Below the pieces are notes generated by a model. The model ran no database searches. It was not told the origin of the DNA and worked only from the letters and a program-made list of their open reading frames with translations. Position numbers and translations under genes: made by a program. Below, one piece after another: positions 44,115-51,328 of a stretch of DNA of 64,000 nucleotides (the stretch's first letter is position 1; every line of letters begins with the position of its first letter). Source of the DNA: Pseudomonas nitroreducens TX1 (GTDB lineage: Bacteria; Pseudomonadota; Gammaproteobacteria; Pseudomonadales; Pseudomonadaceae); NCBI RefSeq assembly GCF_000313755.1, contig NZ_AMZB01000136.1, forward strand, positions 186,001-250,000. Direction: 5' to 3'.

Positions 44115-44996
44115 CTAGGCCCGCCCGGCTGGTTCTCCACTGTCCGGGGTCAGGCACACGCGGCCGTTGTCCAGCACCACCACGTCGCGCTCGAGGACGC
44201 GGGTGCGGAAGGAGCCGTCATTCCAGATTTCCGTACGCAGGGTTTCGCCGGGGAACACCGGTGCCGAGAAGCGCACCTGCAGGTGGGCGAAGCGTTCCGC
44301 GCGGTAGTCGGCGAAGCCGCGTAGCAACGCGTGGAAGGCCACGCCGAGCGTGCACAGGCCGTGCAGGATCGGCCGCGGGAAACCACCGCGGGCGGCCGCC
44401 GCGGGGCTCGCGTGGATCGGGTTGTCGTCGCCGTTCAGGCGGTAGAACAACGCCTGCTCCGGACGTGTCGGCAGATCGATGAGCAGGTCCGGCGCCTGTT
44501 CGGGCAGACGGTGCGGCTGGCTCAGCGACTGGCTGTCGCCGCCGAAGCCGCCGTCGCCGCGCAGGAAGGTGGTGCCACGGGCGATCGCCAGCACCTCGCC
44601 GCTCTGCGCATCGCTGACGACCTTCTCGCTGTAGAGCAGCGCGCCCTTGCCGGCGCCCTTGTCCACCAGCCCCGTGACACGGGTGCGGCCAATCACTTCC
44701 CCCTCCACCGGCAGCGGCTTGCGCCACTCGATGCTCTGCTCACCGTGAACCAGGCGCAGGGCATCGACGCCGGTGTCCGGGTTGCCCAGCCAGAAGCCGG
44801 GATGACCGAGCACCACGGCCATGCAGGGCAGCGCCTGGAGGTCGCGGTTGGCGTCGACGAAGGTCAGCTGGTGTTCGTCCATCGGGTCAGCCCCCAGCCC
44901 CACCGACAGTGCATAGAAAGCACTGTCATGGCGGCTGAAGCGCTGCCGCACTTCGGGAATCGGGTAGTTCAGCAGGTGCTCAGGATTCAGCGCCAT
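44115..44996 (-). CDS. MaoC-family 2-enoyl-CoA hydratase
   Basis: A 293-residue double-hotdog hydratase resembling the hydratase-2 part of HSD17B4 (and Hsd4B/ChsH of steroid degraders). The R-specific hydratase motif is FYRLNGDDNPIHASPAAAAR near residues 190-210 with the catalytic Asp and His. The N-terminal half (YALSVGLGADPMDEHQLTFV) is the non-catalytic hotdog. It would add water to the enoyl-CoA formed by the acyl-CoA dehydrogenases. It overlaps the acyl-CoA ligase gene by 17 bp. Confidence 0.88.
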   Translation of the reverse strand: MALNPEHLLNYPIPEVRQRFSRHDSAFYALSVGLGADPMDEHQLTFVDANRDLQALPCMAVVLGHPGFWLGNPDTGVDALRLVHGEQSIEWRKPLPVEGEVIGRTRVTGLVDKGAGKGALLYSEKVVSDAQSGEVLAIARGTTFLRGDGGFGGDSQSLSQPHRLPEQAPDLLIDLPTRPEQALFYRLNGDDNPIHASPAAAARGGFPRPILHGLCTLGVAFHALLRGFADYRAERFAHLQVRFSAPVFPGETLRTEIWNDGSFRTRVLERDVVVLDNGRVCLTPDSGEPAGRA

Positions 44997-47115
44997 GGGC
45001 CACCTCCTCCACTTCCAGCACCGCGTCGGCGGCCCAGGCGCCCTGCCCCTCGGGCATGGCGAAGACCGGGTTGAGGTCCACCGAACGCAGGCGCGGCCCC
45101 GCCTCGGCGGCGAACTGCGAGAGCTGCGCGAGCACCCGCGACAGCGCCTTGATGTCGGTTACCGGACGACCCCGGGCACCCAGCAGCAGCGGCGCGCCCT
45201 TGATGCTGCGGATCATCTGCTCAGCCTCGTCGACGCCGAACGGGCAGCGGCGGAACACCACGTCCTTGAGGACTTCGACGAAGATCCCGCCAAGGCCGAA
45301 CACGGCCACCGGACCGAACTGCGGGTCACGCTGGATGCCCATGAAGCACTCCACGCCGCCCTGCAGCTGACGGGCCACCAGCACGCCGTCGAGGCGAGCG
45401 TTCGGCGCGTGTTCGGCGGCGCGTTGCAGCAACAGCTCATAGCCCTCGCGCACCGCCTGGGCACTGTTCACATTGAGCAGCACGCCGCCGATTTCCGATT
45501 TGTGCAGGATGTCCGCCGAGGCGATCTTCAGCACCACCGGGAAACCGATCTGCTCGGCGAAAGCTGCAGCTTCCACGGCACTCTTCAGTACCCGCTCGGG
45601 AGCCGATTCGATGCCGGCGCGGGCCAGCAGTTGCTTGGCTTCGGCCTCACCGGGCGTGCTGGCCGGCAGCTCGACGCCGCCAGGTCCGGGAATCCTGCGC
45701 AGCGGTCGGGCAAAGGCCTCGCCCAACTGGCCCATGGCCTGGATGGCACGTACCGCACGGGTCGGGTCTTCGAACAGGGCGAAGCCGGCTTTCTGGTAGG
45801 GCGCCAATTCCTCGCCCTCGCCCATCACCGAGACCACGAACAGGCGATCCGGATGGTCAGCCTTGATCCGCGCGAACTGCTCGGCCAGGCGCGGGCCGAT
45901 GGAGGCGGCGGTTCCGGCCTGGGTGAAGAAGGCGATCAGCGAACGGTAGCCGCCGTCCACCACCATGGACTCGGTGAAGTCGTGCACCAGGCTCAGGTCG
46001 TTGAGCGCCTGGGCAGTGCAGTCCACCGGGTTGAGCGGCGAGGCATAGTGCAGGCGCTGTTTCAGGCGCGCCTGGGCCTCTTCCGGCATCGGCGGCATGG
46101 GCAGGCCGACGTCCTCGGCGGCATCGCTGACGATGATGCCGGCGCCACCGCTGACGGTGATCATCCCCAGGCTGTTGTTCACCGGGTAGATGCGCTGGGT
46201 GGCGAGGTAGGCGATGTCCACCAGTTCCTCGGTGGTGCGCGCGCGGACCACCGCGTAGTCGGCCAGCACCGCATCGAGCACCTTGTCGTCGCCCGCCAGG
46301 GAGGCGGTGTGGGACATCGCCGCGCGGCCGCCCAGTTCACTGCGCCCGACCTTGTGCAGGATCACCGGTTTGCCGGCGCGATGCGCCGCTTCCAGGGCGG
46401 CGAGGAAGCTGTCGACGTTGCGGATGGATTCGGCATAGGCCATGACCACGTCGATCTCCGGCGACTCCACCAGCCAGCCGATGGCGTCGCCCAGGGTGAC
46501 ATCGGCTTCGTTGCCGGTGGCGACGCAGATCGGCGTGCCCAGCCCGCGCTGCCGCGACAGGCCCAGCAGGTGCGCGCCGTAGGCACCGGACTGGGTGGCG
46601 ATGCCGACGCGCCCGGCCAGCGGAATGCCGCGCTCCAGGCTGGTGGAGAAGAAGGCGTAGTAGCCCAGGTTGGCGTTGAACACGCCCAGCGCGTTCGGCC
46701 CCAGCAGGCGCATGTTCGCCGCGCGGGCAGCCTCGACGATGGCATCCTGCATGACCACGCCTTCCTCGCCGACTTCGCTGAAGCCGGAAGAGAACACGAT
46801 GGCGCTGCGCGCGCCCTTTCGGCCCAGCGCCTGGACGGTCTCCAGCACCTGCGGCGCGGGCACCGCGATGATCGCCACGTCCGGCGCTTCGGGCAGCGCA
46901 TCGACGCTGGCGTAGGCCGGCAGGCCCTGGATCTCGGTGCGGTTGGGGTTCACCGGCAGGATGCGCCCTGTGTAGCCGTTGCGCAGCATGTAGGCGATGG
47001 GGCGGCCGCCGATGCGGTGCGGGTCGCTGGAGGCGCCGACCACTGCGACCGAGCGCGGCTGCACCAGGGGGGTGAGACTGGAAAAACCGGTGTGTTGCAA
47101 GTGACTCACGGACAT
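44980..47115 (-). CDS. NDP-forming (acetate:CoA ligase family) acyl-CoA ligase
   Basis: A 711-residue acyl-CoA synthetase of the NDP-forming type. In order: CoA-binding Rossmann domain (VAVVGASSDPHRIGGRPI near residue 20), succinyl-CoA-ligase-like domain with LLGPNALGVFN and the phosphohistidine region AMSHTASLAGDDKVLDA, and a C-terminal ATP-grasp domain from about residue 490 (FPVVLKIASADILHKSEIGG). It activates a carboxylate with ATP and CoA, giving ADP and phosphate. As the only ligase in the operon, it should perform the entry step. ATG at 47115 (MSVSHLQHTG) is used; the earlier frame has no family match. Confidence 0.9.
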   Translation of the reverse strand: MSVSHLQHTGFSSLTPLVQPRSVAVVGASSDPHRIGGRPIAYMLRNGYTGRILPVNPNRTEIQGLPAYASVDALPEAPDVAIIAVPAPQVLETVQALGRKGARSAIVFSSGFSEVGEEGVVMQDAIVEAARAANMRLLGPNALGVFNANLGYYAFFSTSLERGIPLAGRVGIATQSGAYGAHLLGLSRQRGLGTPICVATGNEADVTLGDAIGWLVESPEIDVVMAYAESIRNVDSFLAALEAAHRAGKPVILHKVGRSELGGRAAMSHTASLAGDDKVLDAVLADYAVVRARTTEELVDIAYLATQRIYPVNNSLGMITVSGGAGIIVSDAAEDVGLPMPPMPEEAQARLKQRLHYASPLNPVDCTAQALNDLSLVHDFTESMVVDGGYRSLIAFFTQAGTAASIGPRLAEQFARIKADHPDRLFVVSVMGEGEELAPYQKAGFALFEDPTRAVRAIQAMGQLGEAFARPLRRIPGPGGVELPASTPGEAEAKQLLARAGIESAPERVLKSAVEAAAFAEQIGFPVVLKIASADILHKSEIGGVLLNVNSAQAVREGYELLLQRAAEHAPNARLDGVLVARQLQGGVECFMGIQRDPQFGPVAVFGLGGIFVEVLKDVVFRRCPFGVDEAEQMIRSIKGAPLLLGARGRPVTDIKALSRVLAQLSQFAAEAGPRLRSVDLNPVFAMPEGQGAWAADAVLEVEEVAHGAES

Positions 47116-47142
47116 GACGTTCCACCTGAACAAGTAGCGGGT

Positions 47143-47163
47143 GCCGGCCGTTTGTGGGCCGGC
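47143..47163 (-). promoter_or_regulatory. Hairpin in the gap between thiolase-like and ligase genes
   Basis: GCCGGCC / GGCCGGC with a 7-base loop is the only notable structure in the 112-bp gap, the largest inside the first part of the operon. It could reduce read-through or mark an mRNA processing site. No U tract. Confidence 0.35.
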
Positions 47164-47227
47164 GCGAGGGCGAACGCGTCCACGGCGGGCCATCTGCAAC
47201 GGCCACCGGGAGCGTCGAACCCGAATC

Positions 47228-48379
47228 TCAGAGCACGTTCTGGGTGCCGAGCAGCGCGGTGACCTGGCTGGACAGGGTGCCGCCGTTGCCGTGCAGCAGT
47301 GCTATATCGGCCTTCTTCAACTGGCGCTCACCGGCCTGTCGGCGCAATTGGGTGACCGCCTCGATGATCAGGAACATGCCGTACATCCCCGGATGCACAC
47401 AGGACAGCCCGCCGCCGTTGGTGTTCACCGCCAGCTCGCCACCGGGAGCGATACGCCCGCCCTGGACGAAACGACCGCCCTCGCCCTTCGGGCAGAAGCC
47501 GAGGTCTTCGAGGAACAGGATCGTATTGATGGTGAAGGCGTCGTAGACCATCACCAGGTCGATGTCCGCGTGCTGCACGCCGGCCATCTGCATGGCGCGC
47601 GGGCCGCTTTCGGAGGCAGCGGTGACGGTCAGCTCGGGCATGGCGACGATGGAGCGGTGCCACTGCGCACCGGCCGCGCCGAGGAAGTAGATCGGTGCCT
47701 TGGGCAAGTCCCGCGCGCGGTCGGCGCGCACCATCACGCAGGCGCCACCGCCATCGGTGACCAGGCAGCAGTCGGCCTTGCTCAGCGGGTCGCTGACCAT
47801 CCGCGCGGCGAGCACTTCGTCGATGCTCAGCGGGCCACGGGCAAAGGCCTCGGGGTTCAGGTTGGCCCAACCGCGCGCCGCCACGGCCACTTCGGCCAGA
47901 TGCTCGCGGGTAGTGCCGTATTGATACATGTGGCGGCTGGCGGCCAAGGCATAAGCGGTAATCGGGTGCCGCGGCTGGTACGGCGTCTCGTGCCACTGCG
48001 GCTCGCTCATCGACACCAGCTTGCCGCCGGCAGTGCGCTGGTTGGAGCCGTAGCAGATCAGCGCCGCGTCACACAGGCCGGCCTCCAGGGCGAGGGTCGC
48101 CTGCAGCAGGTGCAATTCGAAGCTGGAGCCGCCGACATTGGTGCCGTCGACGAATTTCGGCTTGATGCCCAGGTATTCGCAGACCGAGAGGGTCGGGAAG
48201 GCGTGGGAGCTGGTGGCCGAGAATACCGCGTCGATGTCCGAGAGCTTCAGTCCGGCATCGGCGATGGCCTTCATCGAGGCCTGGCCGAGCAGTTCCATGG
48301 CGCTGTAGCCGTGGGCTTCGCCGATACCGGCGCTGCCGATGCCGACGATGGCGGTCTTGCCGCGCAGGACCTGGCTCAT
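47228..48379 (-). CDS. Thiolase-fold protein without catalytic Cys (Ltp2/SCP2-type aldolase candidate)
   Basis: A 383-residue thiolase-superfamily protein usually annotated as lipid-transfer or acetyl-CoA acetyltransferase. The nucleophile Cys of thiolases is absent (FVDGTNVGGSSFELHLLQA), and the C-terminal Cys block reads LLHGNGGTLSSQVTALLG, also without Cys. It keeps LVMVYDAFTINTILFLEDLG and GGGLSCVHPGMYGMFL, whose Tyr residues align by eye with those known in the Ltp2 retro-aldolase of steroid side-chain removal. It likely cleaves a tertiary beta-hydroxyacyl-CoA. It overlaps the DUF35 gene by 4 bp, as with its known partner. The assignment needs structural checking. Confidence 0.8.
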   Translation of the reverse strand: MSQVLRGKTAIVGIGSAGIGEAHGYSAMELLGQASMKAIADAGLKLSDIDAVFSATSSHAFPTLSVCEYLGIKPKFVDGTNVGGSSFELHLLQATLALEAGLCDAALICYGSNQRTAGGKLVSMSEPQWHETPYQPRHPITAYALAASRHMYQYGTTREHLAEVAVAARGWANLNPEAFARGPLSIDEVLAARMVSDPLSKADCCLVTDGGGACVMVRADRARDLPKAPIYFLGAAGAQWHRSIVAMPELTVTAASESGPRAMQMAGVQHADIDLVMVYDAFTINTILFLEDLGFCPKGEGGRFVQGGRIAPGGELAVNTNGGGLSCVHPGMYGMFLIIEAVTQLRRQAGERQLKKADIALLHGNGGTLSSQVTALLGTQNVL

Positions 48380-48762
48380 GGCTGCACCTCCGCCAGGGGC
48401 TCGAAGACGACGGCGGGACCGCTGTCCTGCTGGACGATGCGCGCCTTGACACGGGTGCCGATGGGCAGGCTGAGACGGCCTTCGACGCGGGACATCATGC
48501 GCACCCCCTCATCGAGGTCGACCAGGGCGACGTTGTAGTCACCGCTGCGGGCGCGGTTGACTGTCAGGGCATAGAGGGTGCCCAGGCCACTGGCGGGAAC
48601 CCATTCCAGGTCCGTTTCGCCGCTGCCGGGCACCTGGGTGCGCGGGTAGAACACGTGCCGGCCGGTGGAGGCGCTGCGCTGCAACATGAAGCGCCCCTGG
48701 GCGAGGAAGGCGAGGTACTGCGCCTCGGGCCCTGGCATGTTGCGGTCGGGGAAATCCACCAT
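48376..48762 (-). CDS. DUF35 OB-fold protein lacking the zinc ribbon
   Basis: A 128-residue protein of the DUF35 (Zn-ribbon plus OB-fold) family, partners of thiolase-fold aldolases and synthases. In most members the N-terminus has four Cys in a zinc ribbon; here the equivalent stretch, MLQRSASTGRHVFYPRTQVP, has Ser, Thr and others instead, and the whole protein has no Cys. The OB fold follows from GLGTLYALTVNRAR to the C-terminus. ATG at 48762 has AAGGAGA upstream. It is the first gene of the operon, opposite the IclR gene across 141 bp. Confidence 0.85.
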   Translation of the reverse strand: MVDFPDRNMPGPEAQYLAFLAQGRFMLQRSASTGRHVFYPRTQVPGSGETDLEWVPASGLGTLYALTVNRARSGDYNVALVDLDEGVRMMSRVEGRLSLPIGTRVKARIVQQDSGPAVVFEPLAEVQP

Positions 48763-48866
48763 CGAGGTTTCTCCTTTGTTCTTGTTCTGCCTTTGTTGCA
48801 AAGTGCGTTACCGCCCATGCCAAGCCAGCTTCACGGAAGCCGTTGCAGGCGTCGCAGGGTCAGAAT

Positions 48867-48886
48867 ACATTCACAATACTGAATGT
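48867..48886. promoter_or_regulatory. Candidate IclR operator
   Basis: ACATTC / GAATGT (48867-48872, 48881-48886) form a perfect inverted repeat in the divergent promoter region, and CAGAATACA occurs as a direct repeat at 48861 and 48891, 30 bp apart. AT-rich half sites of this kind fit IclR-type binding. Confidence 0.55.
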
Positions 48887-48903
48887 CAATCAGAATACAG
48901 AAT

Positions 48904-49713
48904 ATGACCACTGAAAAAACCGTCGAAGAAGCCAGCAGCAAACGCACCGGCGGCGCAAAGGATGTCGGCGCCGTGGTGAATGCCATCCAGATCCTCCGCC
49001 ACCTGGCCAATGCCGAAGGCCCCGAGGGCGCGACCGCCATCGCCCGCGCCACCGGCATCAGCCCGAGCACCACATTCAATATCCTGCGCACGCTGAGCAA
49101 CGAGCAGCTGACCTCGTTCGACAACGAGACCAAGACCTATCGCCTGGGCCTGGGCCTGTCGGAGCTGGCTGTGAGCTTCATCGGCCGCAGCTACGCCGAC
49201 CTGATCCAGCCGGAACTGGAGCGCCTCAGCACCAACCACAGCATCCTGATCACCCTGTGGCAGGTCACCGACGATGCGCACATCCGCGTGATCGCCGTTT
49301 CCGCCCCAACCGTGGCGCACGTCAATGTTGCCGTGGGCTCGCGCCTGCCGGAACTGGTGGGGGCCGCCGGGCGCTGCGTCGCCGGGCTGCGCAACCTGCC
49401 CGAGGACGAACTGCGTCGCCGCCTGACCCGCGTACGCTGGGAGAATCCGCCGAGCTTCGAGGAGTACCGCAGCGACGCTGCGGCCACCCTGGAGCGCGGC
49501 TGGGCCATCGACCAGGACCACCTGTATCGCGGCGTCAGCATGGTCGCCAGCGCGATCATCGATCACGATCGCCAGCCACGCTTCATCATTTCCGGCATCG
49601 GCATCAGCGCCCAGCACGACCGTGAAAAGCTGGAGCAGATCGGCGCCGGCCTGCACGAGACGGCGCGCTTCATCAGCCGCTCGCTGTTCCCACAGATTGG
49701 CACTGCGGAATAA
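48904..49713 (+). CDS. IclR family transcriptional regulator
   Basis: A 269-residue IclR-type regulator. The winged helix-turn-helix is GPEGATAIARATGISPSTTF with NILRTLSNEQLTSFDNETKTYRLG as wing, and residues from about 100 form the IclR effector domain (HVNVAVGSRLPELVGAAGRC). It is divergent from the operon it most likely controls, and would bind a pathway intermediate. ATG at 48904 is used; an in-frame ATG at 48883 lies inside the candidate operator, and neither has a ribosome site. Confidence 0.88.
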   Translation: MTTEKTVEEASSKRTGGAKDVGAVVNAIQILRHLANAEGPEGATAIARATGISPSTTFNILRTLSNEQLTSFDNETKTYRLGLGLSELAVSFIGRSYADLIQPELERLSTNHSILITLWQVTDDAHIRVIAVSAPTVAHVNVAVGSRLPELVGAAGRCVAGLRNLPEDELRRRLTRVRWENPPSFEEYRSDAAATLERGWAIDQDHLYRGVSMVASAIIDHDRQPRFIISGIGISAQHDREKLEQIGAGLHETARFISRSLFPQIGTAE

Positions 49714-50085
49714 GCCACCAACTATTCTTCATATGAAATGGCATTCTTCCGAATGGATGCTTTCACCGAAACCAGCGGAACTGGCGCGGAACCGCACAAC
49801 GCCCTCCGCACGCCGGCGCCCGTGTCGCAGCATTCCCGATGCGACTGATGGCAGCGATATTCGCCGCCAGGGGCCCACAGCCGCAGCTATCGCCGGTATC
49901 ATGGCAAGTCTTGATGGAGTCCTGGCGGTGACCATCGCGCGGAGAACGCCGTTCCCGCCGCAAGCCCGAATCCCTGTGCGATCCGGGCAGCCCGCCGCCA
50001 GAGCCCGCCAAACCCTCTGCCCGGATGCTCGCCCGCCTTGCATGGCTTGCGGCCTCCGCAGGTAATCCCATTGAATGAGGCAACC
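49714..50085. other. 372-bp leader/intergenic region before ilvE
   Basis: No gene seen. Two small palindromes are near the left end: TTCATATGAA (49728-49737) and CATTC / GAATG (49742-49755), the latter with the same half sites as the IclR operator. The rest is GC-rich and could be an mRNA leader of ilvE, but I recognise no riboswitch or attenuator. Confidence 0.5.
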
Positions 50086-51108
50086 ATGGAACAGAAAGAC
50101 ATCGATTGGGGCACGCTCGGATTCGATTACATCAAGACCGACTTCCGCTACATCTCCCACTGGCGCGATGGTCTGTGGGACGACGGCAAGCTGACCGAAG
50201 ACAACACCCTGCACATCAGCGAAGGCTCCTCCGCCCTGCACTACGGCCAGCAGTGCTTCGAAGGCCTTAAGGCGTACCGCTGCAAGGACGGCTCGATCAA
50301 CCTGTTCCGTCCGGACCAGAACGCCGCGCGCATGGCCCGCAGCTGCGCCCGCGTGCTGATGCCGCAGGTGTCCGAACAGCAGTTCATCGACGCCTGCAAG
50401 CAGGTCGTGCGCGCCAACGAGCGCTTCATTCCTCCGTACGGCTCCGGCGGCGCGCTGTACCTGCGCCCGTTCGTGATCGGCGTGGGCGACAACATCGGCG
50501 TGCGCCCGGCTCCGGAGTTCATTTTCTCGGTGTTCTGCATCCCGGTCGGCGCCTACTTCAAGGGCGGCATGAAGCCCCATGACTTCGTGATCTCCACCTA
50601 CGACCGCGCCGCCCCCAACGGCACCGGCGCCGCCAAGGTCGGCGGCAACTACGCCGCCAGCCTGATGCCGGGCGCCCAGGCCAAGAAAGATGGCTTCGCC
50701 GACTGCATCTATCTAGACCCGGCCACCCACAGCCGTATCGAGGAAGTGGGTTCGGCCAACTTCTTCGCCATCACCCACGACAACGAGTTCGTCACCCCGC
50801 GCTCCAGCTCGGTACTACCGGGCATCACCCGCCTGTCGCTGATGCAGCTGGCCGAACAGCGCCTGGGCCTGAAAGTGATCGAAGGCGACGTGCAGATCGA
50901 TGACCTGGCGCGCTTCAAGGAAGCCGGCGCCTGCGGCACCGCCGCGGTGATTACCCCGATCGGCGGCATCCAGTACAAGGACAACCTGCACGTATTCTTC
51001 AGCCGTGAAGACGTCGGCCCGGTGACCCGACGCCTCTACGAAGAGCTGACCGGCATCCAGAAGGGTGACGTGGAAGGCCCGGAAGGCTGGGTCGTCAAGG
51101 TCGACTGA
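50086..51108 (+). CDS. ilvE: Branched-chain amino acid aminotransferase
   Basis: A 340-residue class IV PLP aminotransferase of the longer BCAT subtype (TIGR01123-like), interconverting Val, Leu and Ile with their 2-oxo acids. The PLP-Lys is in GAAKVGGNYAASLMPGAQA (about residue 184), and cofactor-binding residues follow in FFAITHDNEFVTP. It starts MEQKDIDWGTLGFDYIK at the ATG at 50086, with GAGG upstream. The shorter PAO1 ilvE is elsewhere; this gene sits within the accessory block between the IclR and ladS genes. It is monocistronic with a strong terminator. Confidence 0.92.
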   Translation: MEQKDIDWGTLGFDYIKTDFRYISHWRDGLWDDGKLTEDNTLHISEGSSALHYGQQCFEGLKAYRCKDGSINLFRPDQNAARMARSCARVLMPQVSEQQFIDACKQVVRANERFIPPYGSGGALYLRPFVIGVGDNIGVRPAPEFIFSVFCIPVGAYFKGGMKPHDFVISTYDRAAPNGTGAAKVGGNYAASLMPGAQAKKDGFADCIYLDPATHSRIEEVGSANFFAITHDNEFVTPRSSSVLPGITRLSLMQLAEQRLGLKVIEGDVQIDDLARFKEAGACGTAAVITPIGGIQYKDNLHVFFSREDVGPVTRRLYEELTGIQKGDVEGPEGWVVKVD

Positions 51109-51130
51109 GACTGACTTCTCGCTGAAACGC

Positions 51131-51166
51131 AAAACGCCGCGATACCGAAAGGGATCGCGGCGTTTT
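51131..51166 (+). terminator. Intrinsic terminator of ilvE
   Basis: AAAACGCCGCGAT pairs with ATCGCGGCGTTTT around a GAAA-type loop (with one bulge), then TTTTT. It is 22 bp after the ilvE stop. Confidence 0.9.
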
Positions 51167-51208
51167 TCATTCAGTTGTACGCAGAGTCATCGCTCCGCCG
51201 CACAGACC

Positions 51209-51279
51209 GTTCGCGAGCAAGCTCGCTCCTACCAGCCTGCGCCGGCACGCTCTTCGTAGGAGCGAGCTCGCTCGCGAAC
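51209..51279. repeat. Paired REP element, ends inward
   Basis: GCGAGCAAGCTCGCTCCTAC and GTAGGAGCGAGCTCGCTCGC face each other in the reverse order to the other pairs. Between convergent ilvE and ladS genes. A further REP-like half is at about 51291-51320. Confidence 0.85.
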
Positions 51280-51328
51280 CGACCCGCACAAGGCTATCGC
51301 GGACGAAGTCCGCTCCGCAGGGCCAATC

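Noticed and set aside
44995-47262. 755-codon plus-strand frame across the acyl-CoA ligase gene
   Set aside because: It is the antisense shadow of a clear three-domain ligase; its translation is rich in His, Gln, Arg and Gly with no domain.
48376-48762. Zinc ribbon in the DUF35 protein
   Set aside because: The protein contains no cysteine at all, so a Cys4 site cannot form.
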